Position numbers and translations under genes: made by a program
DNA from: a methanogenic archaeon mixed culture ISO4-G1
GTDB taxonomy: Archaea; Thermoplasmatota; Thermoplasmata; Methanomassiliicoccales; Methanomethylophilaceae
DNA length: 64,000 nucleotides
Assembly (NCBI GenBank): GCA_001563305.1
Contig: CP013703.1
Span: forward strand, 248,001-312,000
Direction: 5' to 3'
The notes under the pieces: generated by a model
What the model saw: the letters and a program-made list of their open reading frames with translations, nothing else
What the model was told of the DNA's origin: nothing
Databases searched by the model: none
In this document: piece after piece, positions 17,569-24,284 of the stretch
Layout of the letters: each line of letters starts with the position of its first letter
Position numbering within the stretch: the first letter of the stretch is position 1

Positions 17569-17837
17569 GAAAGCCTCGGCCCCCTGACGTATCTCTCGTA
17601 GGTGTCCATGTCCCTCAGGAGCTCGTCGGCGTCGAACTCCACCTTGGGGACGTCGTCCCTCGTTATGTCCTCGACCTTGATCGGATTGACGCCGCGCTCG
17701 TTGCACTCCGGAGCCTCATTGAGCAGCTCGAAGTAGCTGAGGATGTCCCCCAGGTCCTTGCAGTATCTCTCCGCCTCCTCATCAGTTAGATCGATGTGGG
17801 CGAATTTGGCAACGTCTCTAACGGTCTTCAAATCCAT
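17565..17837 (-). CDS. gatC: Asp/Glu-tRNA amidotransferase subunit C
   Basis: This 90-residue subunit wraps around GatA and stabilises the GatAB complex. The N-terminal helix VRDVAKFAHIDLTDEEAERY (residues 6-25) and the central ILSYFELLNE are typical. A TATA-like TTTTTTAAC about 33 nt upstream suggests a short leader. It is the first gene of gatCAB; with the non-discriminating AspRS at 10.7 kb this points to Asn-tRNA formation by transamidation. Confidence 0.92.
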   Translation of the reverse strand: MDLKTVRDVAKFAHIDLTDEEAERYCKDLGDILSYFELLNEAPECNERGVNPIKVEDITRDDVPKVEFDADELLRDMDTYERYVRGPRLS

Positions 17838-17879
17838 TGTCAGGCCTTCGGCGGTCTATCGGCCTTATGTTAAAAAATA

Positions 17880-18419
17880 TTACGCGCTCTTCTTAACGAA
17901 AATGAAGCCGTAGAGGGTGACCTTGCCCTGTTCGAATTTGAACGACTCGCCGAACGATTCGAAGTAATCCTCGAGCCCGATGCCCAGGACGGATACCGAC
18001 GGGATGATCATGTCGGGGAACCTGCAGGGGTCGGGATATGCGCATTCGCCGCAGTACGTGCAGGGGCCGTCCATGTATCCGTCGCACTCCACGCCGTTGT
18101 CCCTCAGTTCGATGACCATGCGTCTGACGGTGCGCTGCATGTCGTTGGAGATGGAGACCATGAGCTCCTTGTCCTTCCAGTCCGCCTCGAAGGTCCTGTG
18201 GATCAGGATGACGTAGTCGATGTCCTTGTAGTACTCCTCCACGTTCCTCATGCCGCCGGGGTTGCATCCCCAGTTGGTGTTGTAGTGTCCGCAGAGGTTC
18301 TCCTTGCACTTCTGGAAACCGGTAGCGTAGTTGTCCGCATTGTACACTGGCACAGGTGCTTTGATTACAGTGAGGTCTTCATATTCCTTCTTGGATGCGA
18401 TAGCTTCCCAGGGTTCCAT
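17880..18419 (-). CDS. DUF2284 predicted metal-binding protein
   Basis: This 179-residue protein has the conserved cysteines of the DUF2284 family: Cys38, Cys43 and Cys52 in the N-terminal third and a ferredoxin-like run (CTYCGECAYPDPC, near 119-131) that could bind a metal or Fe-S cluster. Function is unknown; family members are common in anaerobes. The TATA-like TTTTTAAAG at about 18443-18452 is 26-28 nt before the ATG, so the message is probably leaderless. It ends with TAA. Confidence 0.85.
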   Translation of the reverse strand: MEPWEAIASKKEYEDLTVIKAPVPVYNADNYATGFQKCKENLCGHYNTNWGCNPGGMRNVEEYYKDIDYVILIHRTFEADWKDKELMVSISNDMQRTVRRMVIELRDNGVECDGYMDGPCTYCGECAYPDPCRFPDMIIPSVSVLGIGLEDYFESFGESFKFEQGKVTLYGFIFVKKSA

Positions 18420-18574
18420 GAGAAAATGTATCGCTCTTCGTCTTTAAAAACATAGGATGATGCCTCCCACTCCGTAGAATCGGAACGAGCGGAGCAGTAT
18501 CCGGGGGCGATAGAGGTGAATTTTCACGTCTAAGGACGAAAGACCTTTATTATCTGGATGGTTTAAAACCACTC

Positions 18575-19090
18575 ATGGCAGCAGCTGCAACCCCTGAGAA
18601 ACAACTCGCCGCAGGAATGAAGGCGATGGAAGAAGGAGACTTCAAGAAGGCATACTCGTCCTTCAAGAAGCTCGTGGTGGAGTTCCCCGAGAATGCCGAG
18701 TGCTGGTTCTACAAGGCCGAATGCGGGAACTATGCATCCGGGATGTTCGGGGCGAAAGCGGACGTCGACGAGATCATCGAGGCGTACAAGAAAGCGATGG
18801 AGCTGGACCCGGAGCGTGCCGACTACTATCAGGCATACGGTCTGTTCTGCATCTCCATCCAGAAGTATGATGAGGCCGAGAAGGCCTACTGCGAAGCAGC
18901 GGAGATCGACGAGTCGCTGTCATCGTCGCTCTATTCCGAGTTCGCGATCGAGTACTTCAACAACGTGATGGCACAGTACGGGGAGATCATGGAGGATCCC
19001 AAGGCCCGTGCGCCCTACGCCAAGAAGGCCCTGCAGTACATGCTCAAGGCCCTCGAGATCGACGCAGAGGAAGCGAAATCGCTTCTGTGA
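18575..19090 (+). CDS. TPR-repeat protein
   Basis: This 171-residue soluble protein is built of tetratricopeptide-type helical repeats: about residues 8-41 (KQLAAGMKAMEEGDFKKAYS), 42-81 and 82-120 (AYGLFCISIQKYDEAEKAY), plus a last helix pair near 125-165. Such proteins mediate protein contacts; no partner can be named. CTTTATTATC about 27 nt upstream of the ATG is the likely TATA box. A perfect hairpin closes the gene and separates it from the convergent ohrR. Confidence 0.82.
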   Translation: MAAAATPEKQLAAGMKAMEEGDFKKAYSSFKKLVVEFPENAECWFYKAECGNYASGMFGAKADVDEIIEAYKKAMELDPERADYYQAYGLFCISIQKYDEAEKAYCEAAEIDESLSSSLYSEFAIEYFNNVMAQYGEIMEDPKARAPYAKKALQYMLKALEIDAEEAKSLL

Positions 19091-19105
19091 AACTTTAGGT
19101 TAACG

Positions 19106-19131
19106 GACTCTGGGTCTAATGACCCAGAGTC
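19106..19131. terminator. Perfect 11-bp hairpin between convergent genes
   Basis: GACTCTGGGTC (19106-19116) and GACCCAGAGTC (19121-19131) pair without mismatch around TAAT, between the ends of the TPR gene and of ohrR. It can act in both directions. Confidence 0.6.
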
Positions 19132-19141
19132 ACGATTCTAT

Positions 19142-19576
19142 TCATTCTCTTAGAATTCCCAGGACCTTGTACAGCAGCCTGTACAGTTCGGCACCCTCTT
19201 CGGGTTCGAGGGGGATGCACGAGGCGATCCTCCCCGGCACGGAGACGGCCTTGTCACGGAGTTCCCAGCCCTTGTCGGTGACAGATATCACAACGGAACG
19301 CTCGTCCTCCTCGGAACGGGTGCGTCTCACGTAGCCTTTTGACTCCATCTTCTTGAGCAGCGGCGTCAGCGTGCCCGAGTCCAGGAAGAGCTTCTCCCCC
19401 AGGTCGTTGACGTTGCACGATTTCTGTTCCCACAGGACCATCATCGCGATGTACTGGGTGTACGTGAGGTCAAGCTCCTCCAGGAAGGGATGGTATCTTC
19501 TGACGATCTCCTTCGCGCATGCGTACAGCGGGAAGCAGACCTGGTTCTCCAGCTTCAGGCAGTCGTATCCGTCCAT
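19142..19576 (-). CDS. ohrR: MarR-family peroxide sensor, OhrR-like
   Basis: This 144-residue winged-helix repressor carries the OhrR-type N-terminus LENQVCFPLY with Cys14 at the position of the reactive peroxidatic cysteine, followed by LTYTQYIAMMVLWE and the recognition helix LDSGTLTPLLKKMESKG. OhrR proteins release DNA when this Cys is oxidised by organic peroxides. The ATG at 19576 lies 5 nt after gpx, so both are in one transcript. Two OhrR-type boxes lie in the gpx promoter (20075-20104), implying autoregulation. Confidence 0.9.
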   Translation of the reverse strand: MDGYDCLKLENQVCFPLYACAKEIVRRYHPFLEELDLTYTQYIAMMVLWEQKSCNVNDLGEKLFLDSGTLTPLLKKMESKGYVRRTRSEEDERSVVISVTDKGWELRDKAVSVPGRIASCIPLEPEEGAELYRLLYKVLGILRE

Positions 19577-19581
19577 GGTAA

Positions 19582-20055
19582 TCACAGGAGCTTCGCGATG
19601 TCCGCATCGATCTTCTCGGGTTTGTCGGTGGAACCGTAGCGCTCCACGACGTTCCCCTCGCGGTCCACGAGGAATTTGGCAAAGTTCCATTTGATCTTCT
19701 TCCCGAGAAGTCCGCCCTTCTGGGACTTCAGGAATGTGTAGAGCGGGGACTCGTTGTCGCCGTTGACATCGATCTTGGAGAACTGGCGGAAGGTGGTGTT
19801 GTACTTCATCTGGCAGAACTCAACGATCTCCTCATCCGTGCCGGGGGCCTGGTTGCCGAACTGGTTGCACGGGAAGTCGAGGATCTCGAAGCCGTCCTTC
19901 TGGTACTTGTCGTAGAGGTTCTGCAGACCCTCGTACTGGGGTGTGAAACCGCATCCAGTGGCCGTGTTGACTATCAGGAGCACTTTGCCCTTGTATTCCG
20001 AAAGGCAGACGTCCTGTCCCTTTGCATCCTTGACTGTGAAATCGTATATTCCCAT
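19582..20055 (-). CDS. gpx: Glutathione peroxidase-family thiol peroxidase
   Basis: This 157-residue thioredoxin-fold peroxidase reduces hydrogen or organic peroxides. The catalytic Cys35 in TGCGFTPQY is encoded by a Cys codon, not UGA; the FPCNQFGNQ segment carries the second Cys and the Gln, and KWNFAKFLVD carries the Trp and Asn of the active site. Archaea lack glutathione, so thioredoxin is the likely donor. ATG 20055 is chosen because it gives MGIYDFTVKD and has GGAG 9 nt upstream; ATG 20070 is an alternative. It forms an operon with ohrR. Confidence 0.92.
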   Translation of the reverse strand: MGIYDFTVKDAKGQDVCLSEYKGKVLLIVNTATGCGFTPQYEGLQNLYDKYQKDGFEILDFPCNQFGNQAPGTDEEIVEFCQMKYNTTFRQFSKIDVNGDNESPLYTFLKSQKGGLLGKKIKWNFAKFLVDREGNVVERYGSTDKPEKIDADIAKLL

Positions 20056-20074
20056 GTTTTTCAACTCCATTGGT

Positions 20075-20104
20075 TACAATTAGATTGTATACAATTTAAT
20101 TATT
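20075..20104 (-). promoter_or_regulatory. Tandem OhrR-type operators in the gpx promoter
   Basis: TACAATTAGATTGTA (20075-20089) matches the bacterial OhrR box TACAATT-N-AATTGTA with one mismatch, and TACAATTTAATTATT (20090-20104) abuts it with two. The minus-strand TATA box (TATAAATA, 20101-20108) overlaps the second box and the predicted transcription start (about 20079) lies in the first, a repressor layout. Confidence 0.75.
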
Positions 20105-20139
20105 TATAGGATTTGATGAGGACATGAGATCGTTCGGGA

Positions 20140-20961
20140 TCAGTATCTGTACTGCCTCTGGAACTGCTGGTCGTCCTCAGGCATCCTGATTCCGGTCCAG
20201 GTGTAGAGGTTGTACTGGAGCGTCGTCACGTTGCGGACGTTCGCCCTCGCATATCCCTTCATGCATGCGGACGAGATCAGACCGATGATGGCCGCGACGA
20301 TTGCCAGCACGATGACGATGAAAATCGAACCGTCCATCGGGATGTCCTTGGCCACGAGCAGCATGGATGAGCCTATCAGGCAGACACCGGTGATTGTGGA
20401 GAACATGGGGACGATGACGCCGACGAATGCGAAGATCAGGGCCAGCATCACGAACAGGAGCACCTCCATGTAGTCGAAGCTGGCGAACAGCAGCGACTTG
20501 CCGGTGGTCGACATCGGGACGGCGAGAAGTGCAACCATCACAAGGGCCAGTGTCGCAAGGGACAGTCCGATCGCGATGAAGCGCAGGTTCTTCCTGTTGT
20601 TGGGTGCGCCGTTCAGATACACCGGCTCGAGGTTCCTGCCGTAATCCATGTTGTTGGTGTACGGCTGGAACGGCGGCATGTAGGGCTGGTTGGGATAAGG
20701 CTGATATGTCTGGTACTGCGGAGGGTACTGCTGATAGGGCTGGCCATACGGCTGGTATGGCTGAGGCTGGTACTGGACCGCCGGGGGCTGGGCGTAATGT
20801 ACGTTCGGATTGTAGGATCCGATGCGTTCCACACCGTTATCCATGGTCGGCACGTAGCCGTCATGGGTTTCCTGGACCGGTTTGCTGATCTCCGCACCAC
20901 AGCTATAACAGAAGCGGTTGCTTTCTGGGTTTTCCTTTCCGCAGTTGCCACAGAATGCCAT
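20140..20961 (-). CDS. Zinc-ribbon membrane protein with Tyr/Pro/Gln-rich linker
   Basis: This 273-residue protein has an N-terminal zinc ribbon (CGNC near 4-7 and CYSC near 18-21), a long low-complexity linker dominated by Tyr, Pro and Gln (about 50-105) and four predicted transmembrane helices (about 127-148, 160-178, 185-205, 212-235). The function is unknown. ATG 20961 is chosen because AGGG lies 6 nt upstream and the ribbon then starts at the N-terminus; ATGs at 20967 and 20976 are alternatives. The TATA box is AATTATAAATAA near 20992-21003. Confidence 0.8.
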   Translation of the reverse strand: MAFCGNCGKENPESNRFCYSCGAEISKPVQETHDGYVPTMDNGVERIGSYNPNVHYAQPPAVQYQPQPYQPYGQPYQQYPPQYQTYQPYPNQPYMPPFQPYTNNMDYGRNLEPVYLNGAPNNRKNLRFIAIGLSLATLALVMVALLAVPMSTTGKSLLFASFDYMEVLLFVMLALIFAFVGVIVPMFSTITGVCLIGSSMLLVAKDIPMDGSIFIVIVLAIVAAIIGLISSACMKGYARANVRNVTTLQYNLYTWTGIRMPEDDQQFQRQYRY

Positions 20962-21061
20962 GTTCATCCCTTGCATCTATGAGCCAGAACTCTTTATTTA
21001 TAATTGTTGCAGGGCGACAGACGATTGTGCCCACGGTGTCTGAGAGAAGTTAGGATAAGAA

Positions 21062-21139
21062 TGGTAGCGAGGAGTCGATTTGAACGACCGATCTCCGGGT
21101 TATGAGCCCGACGGGATATCCTGGCTACCCCACCTCGCT
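21062..21139 (-). tRNA. Initiator tRNA-Met (CAU), CCA encoded
   Basis: The cloverleaf reads with acceptor AGCGAGG/CCTCGCT, anticodon loop CTCATAA (anticodon CAU) and T-arm GGTCG-TTCAAAT-CGACT. The three stacked G:C pairs at the base of the anticodon stem (GGG/CCC) and the A1:U72 pair mark an initiator rather than an elongator. The 3' CCA is encoded (21062-21064). A minus-strand TATA (TTTTATAATA, near 21168) lies about 28 nt upstream. Confidence 0.93.
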
Positions 21140-21185
21140 ATAATGAACGCTATGAAAGGGTATTATAAAATGTTTTTCCGGACGT

Positions 21186-21518
21186 TCAGAAGAACTTCTT
21201 CAGGAACATCAGATCGTCGAGTTTTCCCTTGACCTGGACCTTCTTGAGGACGAACGCCCTCATGGGCCTGAGCGTACCGTCGATGAGTCCCTGGAGGTTC
21301 TCCGGCGTGGTCGTCAGCGTGACGTCCGCCTCCTGCAGGAGCATGGGTACGAAGTCGTAGATCTGGGCGTTCTTGAGCTTCATCGAGTACGTCTCGGATC
21401 CAAGATCGATGTTGAATGTCTTCGTCAGGGGTTCGACCTCTTTCCTTACCTCAGGGTCCTTCTCCATCTTCCTGTGGAACTTGTTAATCAGTTCCTGGAT
21501 GCTAGCTTCCATGGTCAT
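21186..21518 (-). CDS. SCP2 sterol-carrier-like lipid-binding domain protein
   Basis: This 110-residue protein consists of a single SCP2-like domain: an N-terminal amphipathic helix, beta strands with KTFNIDLGSETYSMKLKN, and the C-terminal pocket segment ENLQGLIDGTLRPMRAFVLKKVQVKGKLDDL. Such domains bind hydrophobic ligands; the archaeal ligand is unknown. ATG 21518 has GGTGA just upstream; a GTG at 21527 overlapping the rnhB stop is possible. It is co-transcribed downstream of rnhB. Confidence 0.85.
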   Translation of the reverse strand: MTMEASIQELINKFHRKMEKDPEVRKEVEPLTKTFNIDLGSETYSMKLKNAQIYDFVPMLLQEADVTLTTTPENLQGLIDGTLRPMRAFVLKKVQVKGKLDDLMFLKKFF

Positions 21519-21523
21519 CTTTT

Positions 21524-22168
21524 TCACCAATCGTCGAGTCTAGTGACTTTTCTCTGCGACAGCATCTCTCTGACAGGTTCCCAGGATGTGCGCACGTGCG
21601 GCGGGGCCCTCCCGTTCTTGGCGATCCAGTCATGGATAAAGTCCATGGTGTAGTGGTCGCTGGGATACCCGCTCCCGACGTCGGTACCGAATTCCCGGTG
21701 TATGTCCTCCATCATCCTGTCCCTCGTGACCTTGGCCACGATGGATGCTGCTGATACTATAGGGTATGTGTCATCGGCTTTATGTCTTGCGATAACCTCT
21801 ACGTCATTTCCGAGCAATGCCGAGAGCCTCAGACCGAATGCCGATTCGTTGATATCGGGGCAGTCGGCGTATACCGCATCTGCCCTCCACTTCGATGTGC
21901 CTTCGGCGAACATGTTGAGCTCGATCTCGTTCAGGGACAGCCTCTTGCGCTGCTCGTCGATCTCCTCCGATGAGATGATGACGGTGCACCAATGGTCGGC
22001 CGCTGAGAGAATCTCGTCGTACATGGCCTCGCGGCGCTTCGGCGTCAGCTTCTTGGAGTCCTTGACCCCTATGGCCTTCAGGGCGGAATCGTCCCCGGCG
22101 TAGACCACACCGACAACCAGAGGGCCCATCACAGAACCCCTTCCCGCCTCGTCGACCCCGCAAAGCAT
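21524..22168 (-). CDS. rnhB: Ribonuclease HII
   Basis: This 214-residue endonuclease cleaves RNA in RNA/DNA hybrids and removes misincorporated ribonucleotides. The signature GVDEAGRGSVMGP (residues 4-16) carries the first catalytic Asp-Glu pair; AKVTRDRMM near 148 and GSGYPSD near 169 are further family motifs. It is divergent from mptA; the short shared region contains a palindrome and a TTTAAA that can serve both directions. Confidence 0.95.
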   Translation of the reverse strand: MLCGVDEAGRGSVMGPLVVGVVYAGDDSALKAIGVKDSKKLTPKRREAMYDEILSAADHWCTVIISSEEIDEQRKRLSLNEIELNMFAEGTSKWRADAVYADCPDINESAFGLRLSALLGNDVEVIARHKADDTYPIVSAASIVAKVTRDRMMEDIHREFGTDVGSGYPSDHYTMDFIHDWIAKNGRAPPHVRTSWEPVREMLSQRKVTRLDDW

Positions 22169-22188
22169 CAGCCATCTACCAAAATAAC

Positions 22189-22211
22189 TGTAGGCCTACA
22201 TCATTTTAAAG
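22189..22211. promoter_or_regulatory. 12-bp palindrome beside a bidirectional TATA in the rnhB/mptA gap
   Basis: TGTAGGCCTACA (22189-22200) is a perfect palindrome directly upstream of ATTTTAAAG (22203-22211). The latter is centred 27 nt before the mptA ATG (leaderless) and about 38 nt before the rnhB ATG on the other strand. An operator role is inferred. Confidence 0.45.
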
Positions 22212-22233
22212 TAGTTTCGAGATAGCACGTTCG

Positions 22234-23118
22234 ATGACGCTCAAGTGTGACCTTCAGTACGGAAAGGGAGAATCCCAGTACAGACTCACCCGTGTAGGGG
22301 TCAAAGGTGTACGTAAACCGATCCTCGTTCAGAGGGAAGGGATCAACGGGACCCTGAACAACATCCTGAACTGCAGTATCGACATCTATGTCGACCTCCC
22401 GAAGGACCAGAAGGGTTCGCACATGTCCAGGAACGTGGAGGTCCTGAACGAGATCGTCGAGGACTCCGTCAGGCACCCCATCACAGCCATCGAGGATGTG
22501 GCCGCGGAGATCTGCAAAAAGCTTATGGTCCACCACGAGTACGCCCAGGAGGGAGAGGTCAGCATCGAGGCGGAGTACTTCCGCGCATCCAAGACCCCGT
22601 TGGGCAAGGACACATTCGAGTCATACACCATCCTTTCCGGAGGGCACATCACCCGCGGAGGGGAGATCACCAAGATGATCGGGGTCGAGGTCATCGGAAT
22701 GACCGCATGTCCCTGCGGACAGCAGACAGTCACGGAGATGCTAGACATCCACAGCGAGCACCCCGTCATGACCCACAACCAGAGGAACGTATGCAGCATC
22801 ACGGTCTACATGCCCATGGATGTCAACGTGGAGGCGGACGACCTCATCGACCTGGTCGAGGACTCGTTCTCGTCGCCGACGTACGAGCTGCTCAAGAGGC
22901 CGGACGAGGGACAGGTCATCATCAACGCCCACTCCAAGACTAGGTTCGTGGAGGATGTCGTCAGGTGCGTGCTGGACAACTTCGTGAAGAGGTATCCGGA
23001 CCTTCCGGACGAGGTCTTCGTCGACGTCATCAGCGATTCAGAGGAATCTATCCACAAGCATGACGCGTTCGCCGAGAGGGAAGCGACCCTGGGCGAGCTC
23101 CGCAGCGAGAACCAGTGA
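22234..23118 (+). CDS. mptA: GTP cyclohydrolase MptA (methanopterin biosynthesis)
   Basis: This 294-residue Fe(II)-dependent type IB GTP cyclohydrolase converts GTP to 7,8-dihydroneopterin 2',3'-cyclic phosphate, the first step of methanopterin synthesis in methanogens. The metal-site region TACPCGQQTVTE near residue 156 and the downstream HNQRN near 176 identify the family. The TATA box is centred 27 nt before the ATG. A PAS-domain gene begins one base after the stop, so the two are coupled. Confidence 0.94.
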   Translation: MTLKCDLQYGKGESQYRLTRVGVKGVRKPILVQREGINGTLNNILNCSIDIYVDLPKDQKGSHMSRNVEVLNEIVEDSVRHPITAIEDVAAEICKKLMVHHEYAQEGEVSIEAEYFRASKTPLGKDTFESYTILSGGHITRGGEITKMIGVEVIGMTACPCGQQTVTEMLDIHSEHPVMTHNQRNVCSITVYMPMDVNVEADDLIDLVEDSFSSPTYELLKRPDEGQVIINAHSKTRFVEDVVRCVLDNFVKRYPDLPDEVFVDVISDSEESIHKHDAFAEREATLGELRSENQ

Positions 23119-23119
23119 C

Positions 23120-23494
23120 ATGGACCTATCACCTATATTCAAGAGCATCATCGACCAGGATACGGCACCCGTCGTGATCTGCGATACCGCTCATTTTGTC
23201 ATCTACATGAATCCGGCGGCGGTCGAGCATTATTCCGACAGGGGAGGCTCGAGCATAATCGGGCGCCTGATCTTCGACTGCCACAACCCCAGGTCCGGAG
23301 AGGCCATCCGCAGGGTCTTCGATTGGTTCGCCAAGGACAAGGGGAACAACATAATCCACACGATGTTCCTCGAAAGGACCAACGAGGACATCTACATGGT
23401 CGCACTGCGCGACGAGAAGGGTGAGCTCATCGGTTATTACGAGAAGTACGAGTCCAGGACCAGGGACGAGACCCCGTTGTATAAGTTCGAGTGA
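23120..23494 (+). CDS. Single PAS-domain protein
   Basis: This 124-residue protein is essentially one PAS domain: TAPVVICDTAHFVIYMNPAA (residues 14-33) is the typical N-cap and first strands, SIIGRLIFDCHNP follows, and the last strands are DIYMVALRDEKGELIGYYE. No kinase, cyclase or DNA-binding output domain is present, so it probably signals by protein contact or binds a small ligand such as a flavin or heme. ATG 23120 starts one base after the mptA stop; a longer upstream reading only shadows mptA. Confidence 0.85.
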   Translation: MDLSPIFKSIIDQDTAPVVICDTAHFVIYMNPAAVEHYSDRGGSSIIGRLIFDCHNPRSGEAIRRVFDWFAKDKGNNIIHTMFLERTNEDIYMVALRDEKGELIGYYEKYESRTRDETPLYKFE

Positions 23495-23509
23495 GGAGGG
23501 GAGGCAGGA

Positions 23510-24280
23510 TCACTCCTGCTCTCCGTTGAATTCCTCCAGTTTCACATCGAGGACCGAGATGTCCGAGACGTATACGTCCTGAGGGCACTCGAGGTCATCG
23601 AGGCATCCCACCCAGTAGACCACGAGTCCGGGTCCGAAGAGTTGGGTGTAGGGGATAAGCTGTTTCCTTGAGTTGTATTTGAACTCAGTGTTGTCTCCGA
23701 AGGAGGCCTTGCTCTCGACCCAGCAGATCTTGTGGCCCTTGTACATCACGGGCTTGTCGAGGAGACAGTCGGGGGTCTTGGTGAACTCGGTCCCCCTAAG
23801 GTCGTTCTCGGTCCTGTACGTGATGCCCTGACTGTCCAACCACTGATGTGCCAGATCCTCTCCCCAGATGCCCCTTTCCTTCTGACGGACGTTGGCATCG
23901 GGCGAGTAGACTATGTCGTTGGCGATGGCCTCGCGGATCTCGTCGGCGACCTCGGGGCTCTCGAGGGAGTCCGGGTCGTTGATCGAGGCCCAGAAGTCCT
24001 TCTTGGAGGTCCCGTCCTCCTGGAAGATGAACATCGCTGTGAGGATCGGTGGGAACTTGTACTTGTCCGAGAGCTCCATAATCGTCTTGCCCTTCTTCCA
24101 CTCCTTGAGCATCTTGGGGGTGTTCTGCTTGACGATGTAGAACCTCTTCTTCACATCCCTGCTGGTCTTCTGCGTGTAGAGCGTGTCCAGCAGCCTGCTG
24201 TCGTAACGGCCCTTGTGGGCCTCCAGGTCCGATGGCTTCCTGAGACTGTTGTAGAGTTCCTTGTACTCTGCGTAGTCCAC
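23510..24280 (-). CDS. TPD-motif nuclease-fold protein, archaeal CDIN1 (C15orf41) homologue
   Basis: This 256-residue protein carries the diagnostic TPD motif (FTKTPDCLLDKPV, TPD at 169-171) followed by WVESKASFGD (187-196), the Asp and Glu-x-Lys of a PD-(D/E)XK nuclease fold. An N-terminal helical region with a helix-turn-helix-like segment (about 65-88) precedes it. The human homologue CDIN1 partners with codanin-1 and is mutated in congenital dyserythropoietic anaemia; the archaeal role is unknown. The start is GTG, 4 nt after the flavoprotein gene upstream, so it is co-transcribed with it. Confidence 0.88.
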   Translation of the reverse strand: MDYAEYKELYNSLRKPSDLEAHKGRYDSRLLDTLYTQKTSRDVKKRFYIVKQNTPKMLKEWKKGKTIMELSDKYKFPPILTAMFIFQEDGTSKKDFWASINDPDSLESPEVADEIREAIANDIVYSPDANVRQKERGIWGEDLAHQWLDSQGITYRTENDLRGTEFTKTPDCLLDKPVMYKGHKICWVESKASFGDNTEFKYNSRKQLIPYTQLFGPGLVVYWVGCLDDLECPQDVYVSDISVLDVKLEEFNGEQE

Positions 24281-24284
24281 TGTA

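Noticed and set aside
18469-18493. CTCCG/CGGAG inverted repeat upstream of the TPR gene
   Set aside because: Only 5 bp with a 15-nt spacer and no clear relation to the promoter; chance is likely.
19582-20055. A selenocysteine form of glutathione peroxidase
   Set aside because: The catalytic residue is encoded by a Cys codon and no in-frame UGA is present.
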